This document shows positions 22,732-33,771 of a stretch of DNA of 64,000 nucleotides, piece by piece. Each line of letters begins with the position of its first letter. Position 1 is the first letter of the stretch. Position numbers and translations under genes: made by a program. The stretch comes from Diplolepis rosae. Lineage: Eukaryota > Arthropoda > Insecta > Hymenoptera > Diplolepididae. The notes below the pieces were generated by a model. The model was not told the origin of the DNA. It searched no databases and was given only the letters and a program-made list of their open reading frames with translations. Where the stretch lies: contig JAPYXD010000698.1 in the NCBI GenBank assembly GCA_030998225.1, positions 10,395,001 to 10,459,000 on the forward strand, given 5' to 3'.

Positions 22732-23396
22732 GGTAGTTTCATCCACAAAAATTAGACCTTATGCAAAAATAAATAATTTTGTTTTCAAGGATAGCAATAT
22801 TATTATTGAAAGGCAAATTTGAATGAAAAAAGATTATTTTTCATGAAAAAAATTTGAAATGCAGAAAAATAATGTATTTAACAAATTTTATTTTTGACGA
22901 ACTTTTTTCCTTATCGCTTCATACCAAATTTTACAAAATTATGCGATTCTAATAAATCACGAATCATTTTCTCAGGAAAAAGAATCTTTACAACTTTACC
23001 GTTCCCAATTTTTGGAAATAAATTCTTTAATGGCTAAAACCATCAAAAATCAATTTTCTAAAACAAAATTCTTAGTAACAAATTGCTGAATTTGGTAATA
23101 AATTATTCATTTTAGAAAATTGGAAACAGTCAAGTTGTAGAGAATCATTTTCTTGAAAAAATGATCCGTTATTTATTACAATCACATCATTATTTAAAAT
23201 TTGGTATGAAGCGATAAGAAAAAAAGTTCGGGTAAAGATAAAATTTCTTAAATGCATTATTTTTCTGCATTTCAAATTTTTTTCATGAAAAATAATCTTT
23301 TCTCTTTTAAATTAGCCCTCGAATAATAATATTGCTATTTTTGAAAGCAAAATTATCTATTTTTGCCGAATGTCTAATTTTCGTGGATGAACTACC
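22732..23396. mobile_element. TTAA foldback MITE (GGTAGTT family), copy C
   Basis: A 665-bp palindrome with ends GGTAGTTTCATCCAC and the complement of GGTAGTTCATCCACG. The left flank is TTGA (22728-22731), a one-base decay of TTAA. The right flank is TTAA (23397-23400). It is close in structure to copies A and B, and non-coding. The element abuts the next TTAA element with no other base between. Confidence 0.9.
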
Positions 23397-23400
23397 TTAA

Positions 23401-23645
23401 GCCCATGGATCAATCGGATTACGTGACTAAATTATACATTTATTTGTTCATGTAAGATAACTTTTTTAATTCACAAAATATCTTTCTGAAAATTTGGGAA
23501 ACGTAACAAAATACAATAAAGCACGTATGTTAACTTCTTTTTGGTAAAAATTTTGAAATAAATTAACAGTTAAATGTAAAATTTTTTGCAAAATTTTCAC
23601 TCAAACGAAGTTGACAGACGTTCTCAAACGTGTTCTGTAGTGAAC
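23401..23645. mobile_element. TTAA MITE (GGCCATGGATC family), truncated copy
   Basis: Starting right after TTAA 23397-23400 is GCCCATGGATCAATCGGATT, then CACAAAATATCTTTCTGAAA and CGAAGTTGACAGACGTTC, as in the copies at 43199-43933. No mirrored right end is found, so the copy is truncated around 23645. Confidence 0.75.
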
Positions 23646-23744
23646 GAATTCTTATTAACTTGAAATTTAAAAAATGAGGATAGAATGTATGAATAACGTT
23701 CAACATTACAATACATTACATTACACAACATTAATTAAAGAGAA

Positions 23745-23856
23745 ATATCTCGTTTCATGCGGGGCAAACAAATCCATTTTCTGTAGTAGAAAAAAGATCG
23801 TGTGCGACACGGGAATAATTTTTTTTTCCCTAGTTGCACAATATACTATATTGCAT
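23745..23856 (+). repeat. Dispersed repeat (CGGGGCAAACAAATCC type), copy 1
   Basis: It shares CGGGGCAAACAAATCCA, TAGTAGAAAAAA, GTGTGCGACACGGGAA and CCCTAGTTGCACAATATACT with 38030-38222. The second copy has extra sequence between the blocks. Its nature is unknown. Confidence 0.75.
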
Positions 23857-26107
23857 TAATGCATTGATAAAATAAATTGCATACAAATTAACAATAAGTC
23901 ACACAGTGACTATTGTGGTTTCTAGGGTCGCTATCTGGGTCGGTTAATATAATGAAGTTAGCAAAGAAAAGAAAGTAAATAAATCTAGATAGTGATGGAT
24001 TGTTTTGAAAAGTAAACTCTAGAATCAATTCTTTCTGAAATAAGAACTCAAGCAGCTCACTTTTCTTGTTCACGATGTAGTAAGTCCACAATCGATACAG
24101 TAAATAGCGAAACTTACTTGCTTGGATGTAGGTATGTTTTACGACTCCACGTATGTACTCTAGCGAGACATTAAATGAAATTCATTGCATGAAGTCTGGT
24201 TATCCAGAAGTAATACCCTATTAAATTTTCATCCCTCTGAGACATATAAATCTCATTTACACTTTGCACCTTCTAAACGAAGATGATCGATGTCATTTAA
24301 TTTATATAGTTCGATACATAAGGCTCCTTTGACCATTGTGACGTAAAGTTGACTGGCCATTAAAAATGCTTGAAAGGATGACAATGGTGGATCCTTGTGG
24401 CTCCTATATATAATATAATTTAAGTTTCAGATATGTATCTGGAAAACATTATATGTATCTTAGATTTAAGATATGATTTCTCAAGGCGTCTCATGACCTA
24501 TTTTCTCTTTATATTCACAATCGAAAAAAGTGTAACCTAAAAGTTACGTTAGGATTCGTATTTCAATTCTGATTGTTTGTTATTCATATTCTTTGCATAT
24601 TTTGGATAAAGATTTTCTATGCATAGATTGATTAAAATTGTTGAGAAAATAGTTTTAAGAGTAAACGTCTTTTTCACTGTATATTAGGGCGCTCCTTATT
24701 TTGGGTGATGACAAAATTTTACCGTCCCCCTTTTAAAAAGTTTCGAAATGAATAATAAAAAATCGTGTAAAATTTTCAACTCGATATCTCAACGTTCAGA
24801 GTTTCTTCACGTGCCATCTTTTTTCCCATTTGAATAACATGGGAAATTTGAAAATTTTTGGTTTTCAATTTTTTGCAAAAACCTAAATGCATGTCAAATT
24901 TGTTTGAGTTGACAAATTTTTTGTGAACAAAAATCATTTTTCCTGACCTGCAACTTAATTTGTTCAAATCTTTTCAAAGAGTTGAAAACTCAATTTCTTC
25001 ACTTTATTACTCACTACTTGTTTTTAACTCCACAAGACAAAATTGTGAAATCAATTTTTATGAATGCACTTAAACCTAAGATACTCGTTACTTAATTTCA
25101 ATTTTAATTATAATACATTTAAAATTAAGATACTTTTGTATCTTAAAAGTGTATCAAAGCAAAGTACCCTTTTAACAGTCTAATAAAAATTGTGAGATGG
25201 AAAGTACCAATAAAAAATATTGGGGCTCGATTAAATATTTATTGTGATTAATTCTTTGAGGTTATTAAAATTGTTTCCATGCAATGGGGATAAATCCTGA
25301 ATGTTTTATTATCTGAGTTCGCTATTCCGGATACATTTTAGACCTAATATTCTATTTCTATTGTTTATTAAATTTTATTGTTTTTGATTATTCATTCATT
25401 TCAACTATTAAATTTTGTTACAATGTAACATACCTTCGATAAATTTAATGTTCAGGTTGGTATTGTCTATAGGATGAAAGACGATATCGATCACATTCAA
25501 TTTAGCACTGTAAGTTCATGAGGTTTATGAACTTTATTTAACGGGCTCTCCTTTTGATATTCAACTCATAAATGGCGAGAATTTAAATTTGCAACTAATG
25601 AGGATTTTATAAACATGAATTTCGAAGGCACGAATTAAAACTTAAATGATTGTGAAAAAAAAATTTAAGCTTGAAAAGAAAACACTAGTACTAGGTCTGA
25701 CTGTCTAATGTGTAGAAGTTTAAAAAGGTCATAATCTCTATGAAAGGTGGATATTGGATTAATGAAATTACATGCGGTAAACATGTCTTTAAATTTGCAA
25801 CATTTTACGATTTCAAAAAGATACATTTCCAATGCATGAAAATAAAATTAATTACATTAAACTTTCGTAATAAAAAATAACAGAGGTATCTAAATGAAGG
25901 TTTTTCAATATGTAGATTACATTAACAGAAAGATATATTGAACGCATGAAAAAGAATAATTGCCACATTATACTGTAATTACTTTTTTGCAATCTATAAA
26001 TATTTTCTATATATTTAGTATAATTATTTTCACATATAAAAGTTTAGATGGTTAAATCAATCAAATAATTATGAATCATAATATTTATTACACATTCAAA
26101 ATAAATA
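23857..26107. other. No gene; AT-rich
   Basis: A long AT-rich stretch with no supported gene and no clear element ends. Short self-complementary words around AAGATAC near 25075-25150 are the only structure noted. Confidence 0.55.
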
Positions 26108-26140
26108 ATTGATGAGGGCTTCGATCAGAATCGAAACATC
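26108..26140 (+). ncRNA. Degenerate hammerhead-like motif
   Basis: TTGATGAGGGCTTCGATCAG, then AATC, then GAAACATC and TGATTAG reproduces the layout of the hammerhead at 11140-11181. The core starts TTGATGA instead of CTGATGA, stem II no longer pairs well and the triplet is ATC. It is most simply a decayed copy of the same Penelope-type terminal sequence and is unlikely to cleave. Confidence 0.45.
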
Positions 26141-26849
26141 TGATTAGAGAAACAATTAGAATATTCATCTGAATAACTTAAAAGTAATTAAAAGTATTCC
26201 CAGTGACTTATGAAAAAACAAATAAAGAATTCCCGAAGTTGATATAAAACGCAATTTTCAACCGCGGGAAATGAATACCACTTGTCCTGCTGGATTATTT
26301 TCCTTTCTATAATATTAGAGTTTTGACACTGGAGAGATGAGCAAGCATTCATTATATATTTATTTTTTTTAATCCATACAGCTCGCGTTTCAGTGGCTGC
26401 GAGAGAAGTTTACGCGTTTTTCCCACTCGAGGGTGGGTTGATTAATTAAATTGCCTACACGCTCCACGCTCGTCAATCTCCTTAGTACTCGTATTTGCCT
26501 AAAGATCGCTTTACTTCACGATTTTCATAGTTCCAGTTTCCGACTAGCGTCAATCTAGTTGCTAGCTAGAAATTGTATTCAAGTTTAAATACGCAAAATC
26601 TCTCTAGATATGTAGTCTCTATACAGTTCTATTCGGTAAATATGTTTGGACATACAATTAGAAAAATGAAAACGTTAGTTTTGATATTCAAATTAAAAAT
26701 TTTGATTGTAATTGAAAGGGCGCTGTGAAAAATTGAGCAACTCTCGAGTTACGAATTAAACTCGAGTAACTCACAAGTAGGAATATAAGTTATAGATTTC
26801 TAAAACAGTTTCTGAGAGTTCTAAAGTAATTACTTAAGCTAGAAATAAT
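26141..26849. other. No gene; short GC-richer patch
   Basis: A moderately GC-rich, nonrepetitive patch lies at 26380-26560. I see no coding region or element end in the interval. Confidence 0.5.
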
Positions 26850-26851
26850 TA

Positions 26852-28137
26852 CCGGGGGTGTTAGTTGAAGTTTGCCGGTTTTTTCAATAAAGAAAACAAT
26901 TAATTCTCAAGGGAATCTCAAAAATTTTTTATTCAAAGTATTGACCATTGGATTCTACACATTTTGCCCATCTTTCAGGCAAATCATGGATACCATTCCA
27001 AAAAAACTTTTTCTCTTTCAAGGCAAACCATTCGACGAGCCATTTTTCGACTTCTTCAAAATTGGCGAAGCGCTGCTCTCCGAGTGAGTGTCCCATCGAT
27101 GCGAAAAGGTTATAGTCGGACGGGGCGAGGTCTGGAGAGTACGGCGGGTGCGATAATATTTCCCAATTCAATGCTTTTAATGTGTTCTTCACCACTTTAG
27201 CGGTATGAGACGGTGCGTTGTCATGTTGTAGGATAACTTTGCCATGTCTTCGGGCCCATTCCGGCCGTTTTTCGATCAACGCATGATTCAAATTGATAAT
27301 TTGTTGTCGGTAGCGATTCGTATTCACCGTCTCACCAGGTTTTAATAACTCGAAGTACACCACACCACACTGGTCCCACCAAACACAGAGCATTGTCTTA
27401 CGGCCAAAGCGATTTGGCCTTGGAGTTGATGGGCCGACCTCACCAGGTGAAAGCCATGATTTTTTCCGCTTCGGGTTCTCGAAATAAATCTATTTTTCGT
27501 TCCCCGTGACAATTCGATGCAGAAAAGATTTCCTTTCGAACCGTTAAAGCAGCATTTCACAAATGGTTTTTCGATTTTCCATTTGTCTATCGTTGAGTTG
27601 GCGTGGTACCCATTTTCCTTACTTTTGGATTTTTCCCATGGCTTTTAAACGTTGGCAAATTACTCCTCGGGTCACATTTAGTGTTTGTGCCAATTGTTGT
27701 TGCGATTGGGTTGGATCTTCACCCAGAACGCCTGCAATTCCTCGTCTTCGAACTTTTTCGCTGCACCAGGATGTTCATTATCTGTTAAATCGAAATCTCC
27801 ACTTTTAAATTGACGAAACCATGTCTCACATGTTCTAATCACTGGAGCATGTTCACCATAAGTTTCTACCAGCAATCGATGAGCTTCAACTGCTTTTTTC
27901 TTTTGATGAAATAAGAAAAGCAACGAATGCCGCAAATGCGATTTACTTGGAACGAAACTCGATATATTCACTGAGGTAAACAACTATGATGCTATTATTT
28001 TGGCAGAATGTAATTGTGTATTTTTGAAGGTTATTGTCCATAGAAAAATATGACATAGATGCAAAATCATAGAAATGTATACATATCTCTAGCGACATCT
28101 ATGAGTAAAACCGCCAAATTTCAACTAACACCCCTGG
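26852..28137 (-). mobile_element. Full-length mariner, mauritiana (Mos1-like) type
   Basis: A 1,286-bp element, the usual mariner length. TIRs begin CCGGGGGTGTTAGTTGAAGT on the left and CCAGGGGTGTTAGTTGAAAT on the right (minus strand). TA duplications lie at 26850-26851 and 28138-28139. The TIRs resemble the CCAGGTGTGTAAGT-type ends of Mos1, and the encoded protein supports the same subfamily. Confidence 0.95.
26929..27983 (-). pseudogene. Mos1-like mariner transposase, inactivated
   Basis: The protein can be followed from about 27983 (a GTG start two codons before the expected region) to a stop at 26929. N-terminal DNA-binding motifs include HQKKKAVEAHRLLVETYGEH and CETWFRQFKSGDFDLTDNEH. 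The linker is KWVPRQLNDRQMENRK. The catalytic domain shows VTGNEK, LCVWWDQCGVVYFELLKPGE, ILQHDNAPSHTAK and YSPDLAPSDYNLF. The second and third aspartates of the D,D34D triad are present, but the first (VTGDEKW in the family) is asparagine and the next tryptophan is a stop codon. There is also a frameshift near ELQA and further in-frame stops after KIQK and MLL. The C-terminus, WAKCVESNGQYFE, is complete. Transposition from this copy is not possible. Confidence 0.95.
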
Positions 28138-28139
28138 TA

Positions 28140-28985
28140 TGTTCTTGACGCAATAAATTTACCCTGCAAACTACATTCCTTTCAGAATTTCCTTGAAAAA
28201 AATTCGTGAAATGATAATTTCTTATGTTTAATAATTTCGCTGTGATCAATTAATTTGTATATTGAGAAAAGATTTTAAAAACTTTAATTTTAAAATATGG
28301 AAGTTGAGAACCGTCCACCTGGAAAATCACATTTCCTCAACCCCCCATTATTTTGCTAAAGTGGTCCAGGAATATCGACTGTCAATTTAAGGATGAGAAG
28401 AAAAGAAAGTCTAGTCTTGACAAATAACCAAGACTGCGAAAAATGACGACGGTTTTTTTCGGATATGAATGTGTCCGATCCTCCGGCAAATTGCGCCCTT
28501 CGACTCCCGAGCCATTTGTTTTTGACATAGTATACTTCAATGTACAGTTTATCAATCGTCAATGTGGAAGAAATCGTATTTCTGCCGATACGAGGGAGAT
28601 GACAAAACGAGTACCGGGTAAATAACGAAATCATCGGAGCGCGATTAACGCATCGCACTCCCTCAGTTGGCACGCTATACGTCATACTACAAAAGGCCGT
28701 TATTTGCGCAAGGGAGAATGTCCCGAAGCAAAAAATGAATCACACCCGGAGTTGGCCATTGAAAAAAATATAAATAAACGGCTTAAGCGAACCGCGTAGA
28801 TGCTTAGCCATCCATCAAAGGTCACCACTCTTTGAGGGCATTTTGGTCCTGGCACCAATAGACGAGTGATACCATGACTTTGCCCTTCGACCTTAGTAGA
28901 ATTTATTTGAATCGGAAATACATAATATTCATTAAGGAACGGAAATAACTGTAAGGAAGTGACATTTACAAAAATAGTTAGATCG
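28140..28985. other. No gene; GC-richer stretch 28290-28870
   Basis: A moderately GC-rich, nonrepetitive interval. A 109-codon minus-strand frame (28356-28685) spans most of it, but I recognise no domain and a shorter frame overlaps it on the other strand. It could be a conserved noncoding element or an unrecognised exon. Confidence 0.45.
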
Positions 28986-29190
28986 CGTGCGGAAATTGCC
29001 TTATTTTGCCTTATTTAAAAAAAGACTCGGATCAGTTCCGGAGCGGGCTGCCTGATAAGGAAATTTATGTAACGGTAATGATAAGGTTCGTATACGGCCC
29101 GAATAAGCTGTCCTTATTATTAACTAAGGCAACCTGAAGTATACCGTATTTACGGTACCAGGACGGCCCTGACAGGATACGGATAAGGTC
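28986..29190 (+). repeat. Dispersed repeat with ATACGGCCC motifs
   Basis: It contains CCTGATAAGGAAATTTATGT, GTATACGGCCCGAATAAG, ACTAAGGCAACCT and ACGGCCCTGACAGG. Related words (CATACGGCCC, GGGCCGTAAATGAAATAAG, CCTTATCAGGGCCTG) occur in the 3' parts of the SINE copies at 30665-30825 and 39302-39459. Ends are not defined. Confidence 0.5.
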
Positions 29191-29484
29191 GACTCTGTTG
29201 GTGATCAGGATCTACTGTTAGCTGCTGCCGTTTGTTTTGATTTTCGCTTCTGTTTGACTCTGTCATAACCTTTTCAAACCTGCCTAGATTCTTAAAAATA
29301 ACAAGATTTTTCTGAATATGCTTTCAAAATAGTTAATTATACTGATTCAGTGGGATTCTTTTGATGCACAAAAATTTCAAATTTTGAAATTGCAAAAAAT
29401 TTTCCAACTTGTATCTTGACATTAAAATTTAAAAAGTTGTATAATATGTATCTAAATTATTACTAACGTACTGTAATAGTATAT

Positions 29485-29709
29485 TATGTGCCTAGGCGCA
29501 TAATGAGGGTAATTACGCGACGAGCGACAATGCTCGCAGGAGATCGAATCCAAGGCGTAGTCGCGACGTAGGCGAGGCGTAGTCGAGACGTAGCTGAGGT
29601 GAAGCCGAGACGAAGCCGAGATAAAGCCGAGACGTGCCGAGGCGCGATCAGTCCTGCGAGAATTTTAAGTGAGTCTCGTAATTACCCGAATTGTGTGCAT
29701 TGGCACATA
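29485..29709. mobile_element. TIR element with GC-rich minisatellite core
   Basis: The ends TATGTGCCTAGGCGCATAAT and TATGTGCCAATGCACACAAT (minus strand), each followed by GGGTAATTACG, form imperfect inverted repeats of about 40 bp. Between them, 29555-29645 repeats short variants of CGTAGTCGAGACGTAG and GAAGCCGAGACG. No transposase is present. The target duplication is unclear. Confidence 0.7.
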
Positions 29710-29714
29710 TTCTA

Positions 29715-30097
29715 TTTTATGTGACTTCGGTGCGTATACGAGTTTTTATGCGTACACTCGAATCTAATCTAGTATTCATCATGATTCTCGTCCATTGCAC
29801 TGGTTATTTCGCGAGTAGTTCCGACCATTTTGATTTTCTCGACCTTGTGTAGTAATAGCGTATTGTAATAGACGCATGGGCAGTTCAAATGTATAAGGCT
29901 TTGTCAGTACGGTGCTAACACTGTACGAAGAAGAAGAAGGAGAAGAAAAATAAGAAGAAGATTACGCTCCGCTGCATGGTTATAGGCGCATGCGCAGTTC
30001 AATTTTTACATTACATTCCTCTGTATCGTAACACACAACACTACACTACTCTCAACTGTAGCGTAAAAACGAGTTTACGCGCCGGAGGCACATAAAA
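29715..30097. mobile_element. Second, related TIR element
   Basis: The ends TTTTATGTGACTTCGGTGCG and TTTTATGTGCCTCCGGCGCG (minus strand) continue into ACGAGTTTTTATGCG and ACTCGTTTTTACGC. The first bases resemble those of the neighbour at 29485-29709. The interior has a GAA/AAG run at 29928-29960, a repeated CATGCGCAGTTCAA word and no open frame. Confidence 0.65.
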
Positions 30098-30319
30098 ATT
30101 TATACTTCTGAAGTATACAGCTTTTTATTAGATAATGTTTATGATAAAAAGTTTTTCCCAAGTTTCATACAAAAATATTTTAAAGAATTTGAAAATACTG
30201 TGTTTTATAGAAATTTAATTCAGTCATTGAAAGTGGAAAAATTTCAAACCCATGACTGATTAAAATACCTGAAACAAAAAGATTGCTTCTTAAGCTTATA
30301 AGCGAGATTTATTTCGGAA

Positions 30320-30825
30320 TATGGTAAGCGAGAATAGCCGAGAGGCTTTAGGCGTTAGGAATGCGTTTACTTATGTATATAATATAGGTAGGTTTTATAG
30401 GGTTCGAAACCAAAAGCGAATATGAAATTTTTAATTCAAGCGTGCGACTACAAATTATGTATCATTGTGTACTTAAATATCTGAACATAAATAACGTATT
30501 ATTATATAATATCTGTGCCAATGTTTCTACTGAAACCTCTCCCCTCTTTACAGCAAAAAACCCCCACCTCCTTTCTTTCTTTTATTCTATTTCATTTATT
30601 TCAACGAAAATATTAACTTTGCCGCTTGAAAACGTTATTTATTTCTAAGGCACAAGAAAGGTTACCTGATACGGACCGTCTAAGGTTGGTCACATACGGC
30701 CCTTTTCATGCCGAGCGTGACGAAACACCATCAGGGCCTCATAGGATTTACTTATCCGGGCCGTAAATGAAATAAGACGACCTTATCAGGGCCTGCTAGT
30801 GCCCTGATTTCAATTTCTACGTGGG
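30320..30825 (+). mobile_element. tRNA-derived SINE, copy 1
   Basis: The head has a perfect Pol III A box, TAGCCGAGAGG (30335-30345), of the tRNA-Leu/Ser type, and a perfect B box, GGTTCGAAACC (30401-30411). The body continues CAAAAGCGAATATGAAATTT and CTAAGGCACAAGAAAGGTTA. The tail is GC-richer: CATACGGCCC, CCTTATCAGGGCCTGCTAGT, TTTCTAC. A second copy at 37268-37575 plus 39302-39459 matches from the B box to the same tail end, so the body and tail move as one unit. A short open frame at 30442-30648 is shared by both copies but looks like chance. Internal A and B boxes imply RNA polymerase III transcription. Confidence 0.78.
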
Positions 30826-32185
30826 ATTTGGGCAAACCCTTTCTATTAATTGCCTTTACGATATAATCATTGTCTTAATTATAGAATTATTTTTAGTAAC
30901 TATTTAGCTTGCTGAAGTAACAAGTTACTTTGATTAGTAACTTTAGTTAGTTCCTAGGTAGAAGTGGAATGGGCAACATTTGAGATGCGTAACGCTTCCC
31001 TGGAAGCACTGCCGGTTAAAATTAAAATTAAATTAAAATAAATTTTTCAAACAAAAATTACTAATTACAAATAATGGACTTCAAAGAAACTTCCTATTTA
31101 AAATAACAAAATGTAAACTTAAAGAAAAAAACTTTTGCCTCTGAGTAAAAATCTCTCGTATAAACATTCTTCGAATTTAATTCTTGCCACATTATAACTT
31201 ACTTAATTCTTACAGGTCTGATTTTATCATTTTAACCTCAAAACTTTCGATAAGCGAAAAATAAAAAGACTTTTTACTCGAGGATTCTACTTGATATTTT
31301 AAACTACAATGTCTTTTTTATAAAAAAAAGACAAAAACAATAACATTTTAAATAATAATACAAATTTAAACTTTATTTTTTAAATGTTTTTGATATATTC
31401 GAATTGATTTCGGTTCCTGTGTTCTCGTAAAAGAATAAAAACTCATAAGGTATATTTTTTTTCTCTTTTTTTCATCGTCTCTTTAAAAGAGAAAAATTTT
31501 TTGTATTTTTTATTATATAAATAACCAGTTTATCACTTCAAGAAATATCTGTAAACTCTTCGCTATTTATGTATTTTTATATTTTTTGTAAAAAATGTTT
31601 TTCCGCTTCTAAAGGTCAGACTAGTCTAGAAAATTGTTTGCAAATTGTTGTATTTGAAAATTTTGGAAAATCTGAATTTCGATCCTTTCAACTCTATTCC
31701 CAATGAATTTTAATCAAAAGACACCTTTCAAATAGTGGAAAACATTTTATGTTATTACCACCAGAGTTTTGGCTTTTCTTTTAAAACGAGAGTTTCGCAA
31801 ATATCCTGAGGAATGATTTGTAATTTACTTATTCTTTGGGTGTTAGATTCAAATCTTGAAGAAACGCGAGTTTCCTATTATTCATATAACCTTTACTTGT
31901 CCCCCGCCATTTTAAAAATGAACACAGGACATCTGGAATGATTCTTTTTAACCCAAAAGATCGACCACCCGCTCCAGTGCTGAAAAAAATCTCCAAGGAC
32001 GAAGAAAAGGCGCTGAAAGTCGGAGGTTAGTTACTACAATCCTGAAAAGAGGTAATCTAAAAGCAAATAATTGCGAGAACTATAACAAAAGAGAGTGCCT
32101 TATTTTTTTCCATTTTTAGAATTTTTTTCTTTAGGTTTTTTTTAATAAATCTTAGAAGTGCGATTATAACTTTGCGATGAAAGAA
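30826..32185. other. No gene; AT-rich
   Basis: AT-rich with simple AAATTAAAATT runs near 31015-31040. A weak reading near 31935-32080, with a short piece ILKRGNLKANNCENY, faintly resembles the linker of a non-LTR reverse transcriptase; it is too short to call. The interval ends at the target duplication of the Penelope-like element. Confidence 0.5.
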
Positions 32186-32200
32186 ACTCTAAAGAAAGTA
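32186..32200 (+). repeat. Target site duplication, left copy
   Basis: ACTCTAAAGAAAGTA is repeated exactly at 34391-34405 and brackets the Penelope-like element. Confidence 0.92.
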
Positions 32201-32792
32201 TAATAAAAATGCTGGTTGACGATCAATGAGGGTCAAATATAAAGAAGAAAACTCTTTATAGTGTCAAAATTGTTGCGACGTTTCGTTGGCTATGGGTTTG
32301 CCAACCTCATCAGGCTTTATTAAATTAAAAAAAAACACCAAATATTAAAATTGTCACACACAAGAAAAATAAACATTAAATTAACTTAACATACAGAACA
32401 TACACAAAATTGTTAAAATTTTACCTTTATAAAAGAAGTTTAACTCATGATGAGTAATGTCGAGAAAATAAAATTATAATAAAAGTCATGATTTACTTAA
32501 TAAAATGACGTGATGTCATGGAGTCGACGACACTTTGTCTACTAAATTATTACATTCAAACAGTTAACTTGAAATATTGACAACAGTTATTGTAAACACA
32601 GAATTTGAAATGTAAATAGACATCAGCTGGAAAGCTATCATGAATTTAATCTATTAAGTAATGAAAAATAAATTCTATTCAAAGTAAATATGTCTTCTTT
32701 TTTATTTATACTAAATTTATTAAATTTTATATGGATCATCTCTGATGTTAATCTTTTTCGATAGTCAGAGACATAATCAACAATCTTGGTAT
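32201..32792 (-). repeat. Left terminal arm of the Penelope-like element
   Basis: Holds the last codons of the reverse transcriptase frame, the 3' noncoding region with TTTCAAATTCTGTGTTTACA-type text, and the hammerhead motif near its outer end. Confidence 0.93.
32277..32313 (-). ncRNA. Hammerhead ribozyme motif, left arm
   Basis: On the minus strand: CTGATGA, then GG and a 6-bp stem TTGGC/GCCAA (GTTGGC with GCCAAC) around loop AAACCCATA, then GAAAC and GTC. One G more than usual lies between the core and the stem. ACGT within GAAACGTC can pair with a second copy. It lies about 75 nt inside the arm's outer end, the place reported for hammerheads in Penelope-like terminal repeats. Confidence 0.72.
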
Positions 32793-33771
32793 TTTCCCAA
32801 TCAAATTCATGGTTGAATTCCAATTGATGTTCACAGACTACGGATTCACTGTTTTTTTTATTTTTGTGTTCATTAATACGAACTTTTAATGCTCTCTTAG
32901 ATTCACCAATATAAGTCGCAGTGCAATTTTTACAATTAAATTTGTATACAATATTAGTTTGTTCCCATTTATTTGTGGAGTCTTTACCTAATTTTATTAT
33001 TGATTTCAAAGTTTTGTTGACGACTGGAATAGTTGAAATATTGTATTCTTTAAAAATATTAGACAATTTAGTGAAGTTTGTTACGTTGTATGGCAAACAT
33101 ACCTTTGGTTGATGTCTGTATAAGTTTGAACGGTTTTTTTTATTTGGAGAATTTGGAGAGCTGTATTTAATTTTATTCATACGGATTTTTATATTTTTAT
33201 CGATGAAGCTATTTGGATAGTCGTTGTTTAATAACATTTGTTTAACAATCTTCAAATTGGCGTTATGAAACGTTTTGTGAGATAAAGATATCGCTCGATC
33301 AACTAAGTTATAAACAATATTTTTTTTCTGACAAATTGGATGATTGGAAAAGTAATTAATTGTTCTATTTGATGAGGTAGGTTTTTGGAACCAATTAGAA
33401 ATAATTTTATTATCTTTTATAATTAATGACACGTCCAGAAAGTTAATTTGATTATTTTGTTGAACTTCAAAGGTGAATTGTAAGTTCTTATCTTGTGAAT
33501 TAAAAATGTTTAAAACCAAGTCAATAAATTTTTTTTGTACACACAGAATAGTGTCATCTACAAATCTGTAATAAAATAAGGGAGAGCAATTATGTTTGTC
33601 TTTTAAAATTCGTAGGCAATCATTTTCCAAATCATCCATGACAATGTCTGCGAATAGAGGTGAAATTGGTGAACCCATTGGAGTGCCAAAAATTTGTAAA
33701 TAGATATTATTATTAAAGGTAAAATATGTATTTTCGAAAAGAAATTTGGTACAATTTATTTGGGATACCAA
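32638..33771 (-). CDS. Penelope-like reverse transcriptase with GIY-YIG endonuclease (N-truncated)
   Basis: An uninterrupted frame of 377 codons; the first ATG is internal because the 5' part of the element is missing. Residues 29-40 read GTPMGSPISPLF (palm, before the catalytic motif). Residues 67-75 read YYRFVDDTI, with the FVDD catalytic pair at 70-73. FLDVSL follows near residue 110. Fingers motifs with the first catalytic aspartate are absent. A lysine- and asparagine-rich linker leads to a GIY-YIG domain from about residue 272: IVYKFNCKNCTATYIGE, then KVRINEH (arginine near 298, histidine near 302) and CEHQLEFNH. A CxxC just before the second tyrosine is usual in these elements. The enzyme family nicks DNA and primes reverse transcription at the nick. 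This copy lacks the N-terminal domain and is presumably inactive alone, yet shows no stop, so it is young. Confidence 0.93.
   Translation of the reverse strand: MVSQINCTKFLFENTYFTFNNNIYLQIFGTPMGSPISPLFADIVMDDLENDCLRILKDKHNCSPLFYYRFVDDTILCVQKKFIDLVLNIFNSQDKNLQFTFEVQQNNQINFLDVSLIIKDNKIISNWFQKPTSSNRTINYFSNHPICQKKNIVYNLVDRAISLSHKTFHNANLKIVKQMLLNNDYPNSFIDKNIKIRMNKIKYSSPNSPNKKNRSNLYRHQPKVCLPYNVTNFTKLSNIFKEYNISTIPVVNKTLKSIIKLGKDSTNKWEQTNIVYKFNCKNCTATYIGESKRALKVRINEHKNKKNSESVVCEHQLEFNHEFDWENTKIVDYVSDYRKRLTSEMIHIKFNKFSINKKEDIFTLNRIYFSLLNRLNS

Noticed and set aside
28356..28685. 109-codon minus frame
   Set aside because: No recognisable motif; kept only as a note in the interval entry.
31935..32080. 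Faint LINE-like reading before the Penelope element
   Set aside because: Only about 15 residues of vague similarity with no second motif.
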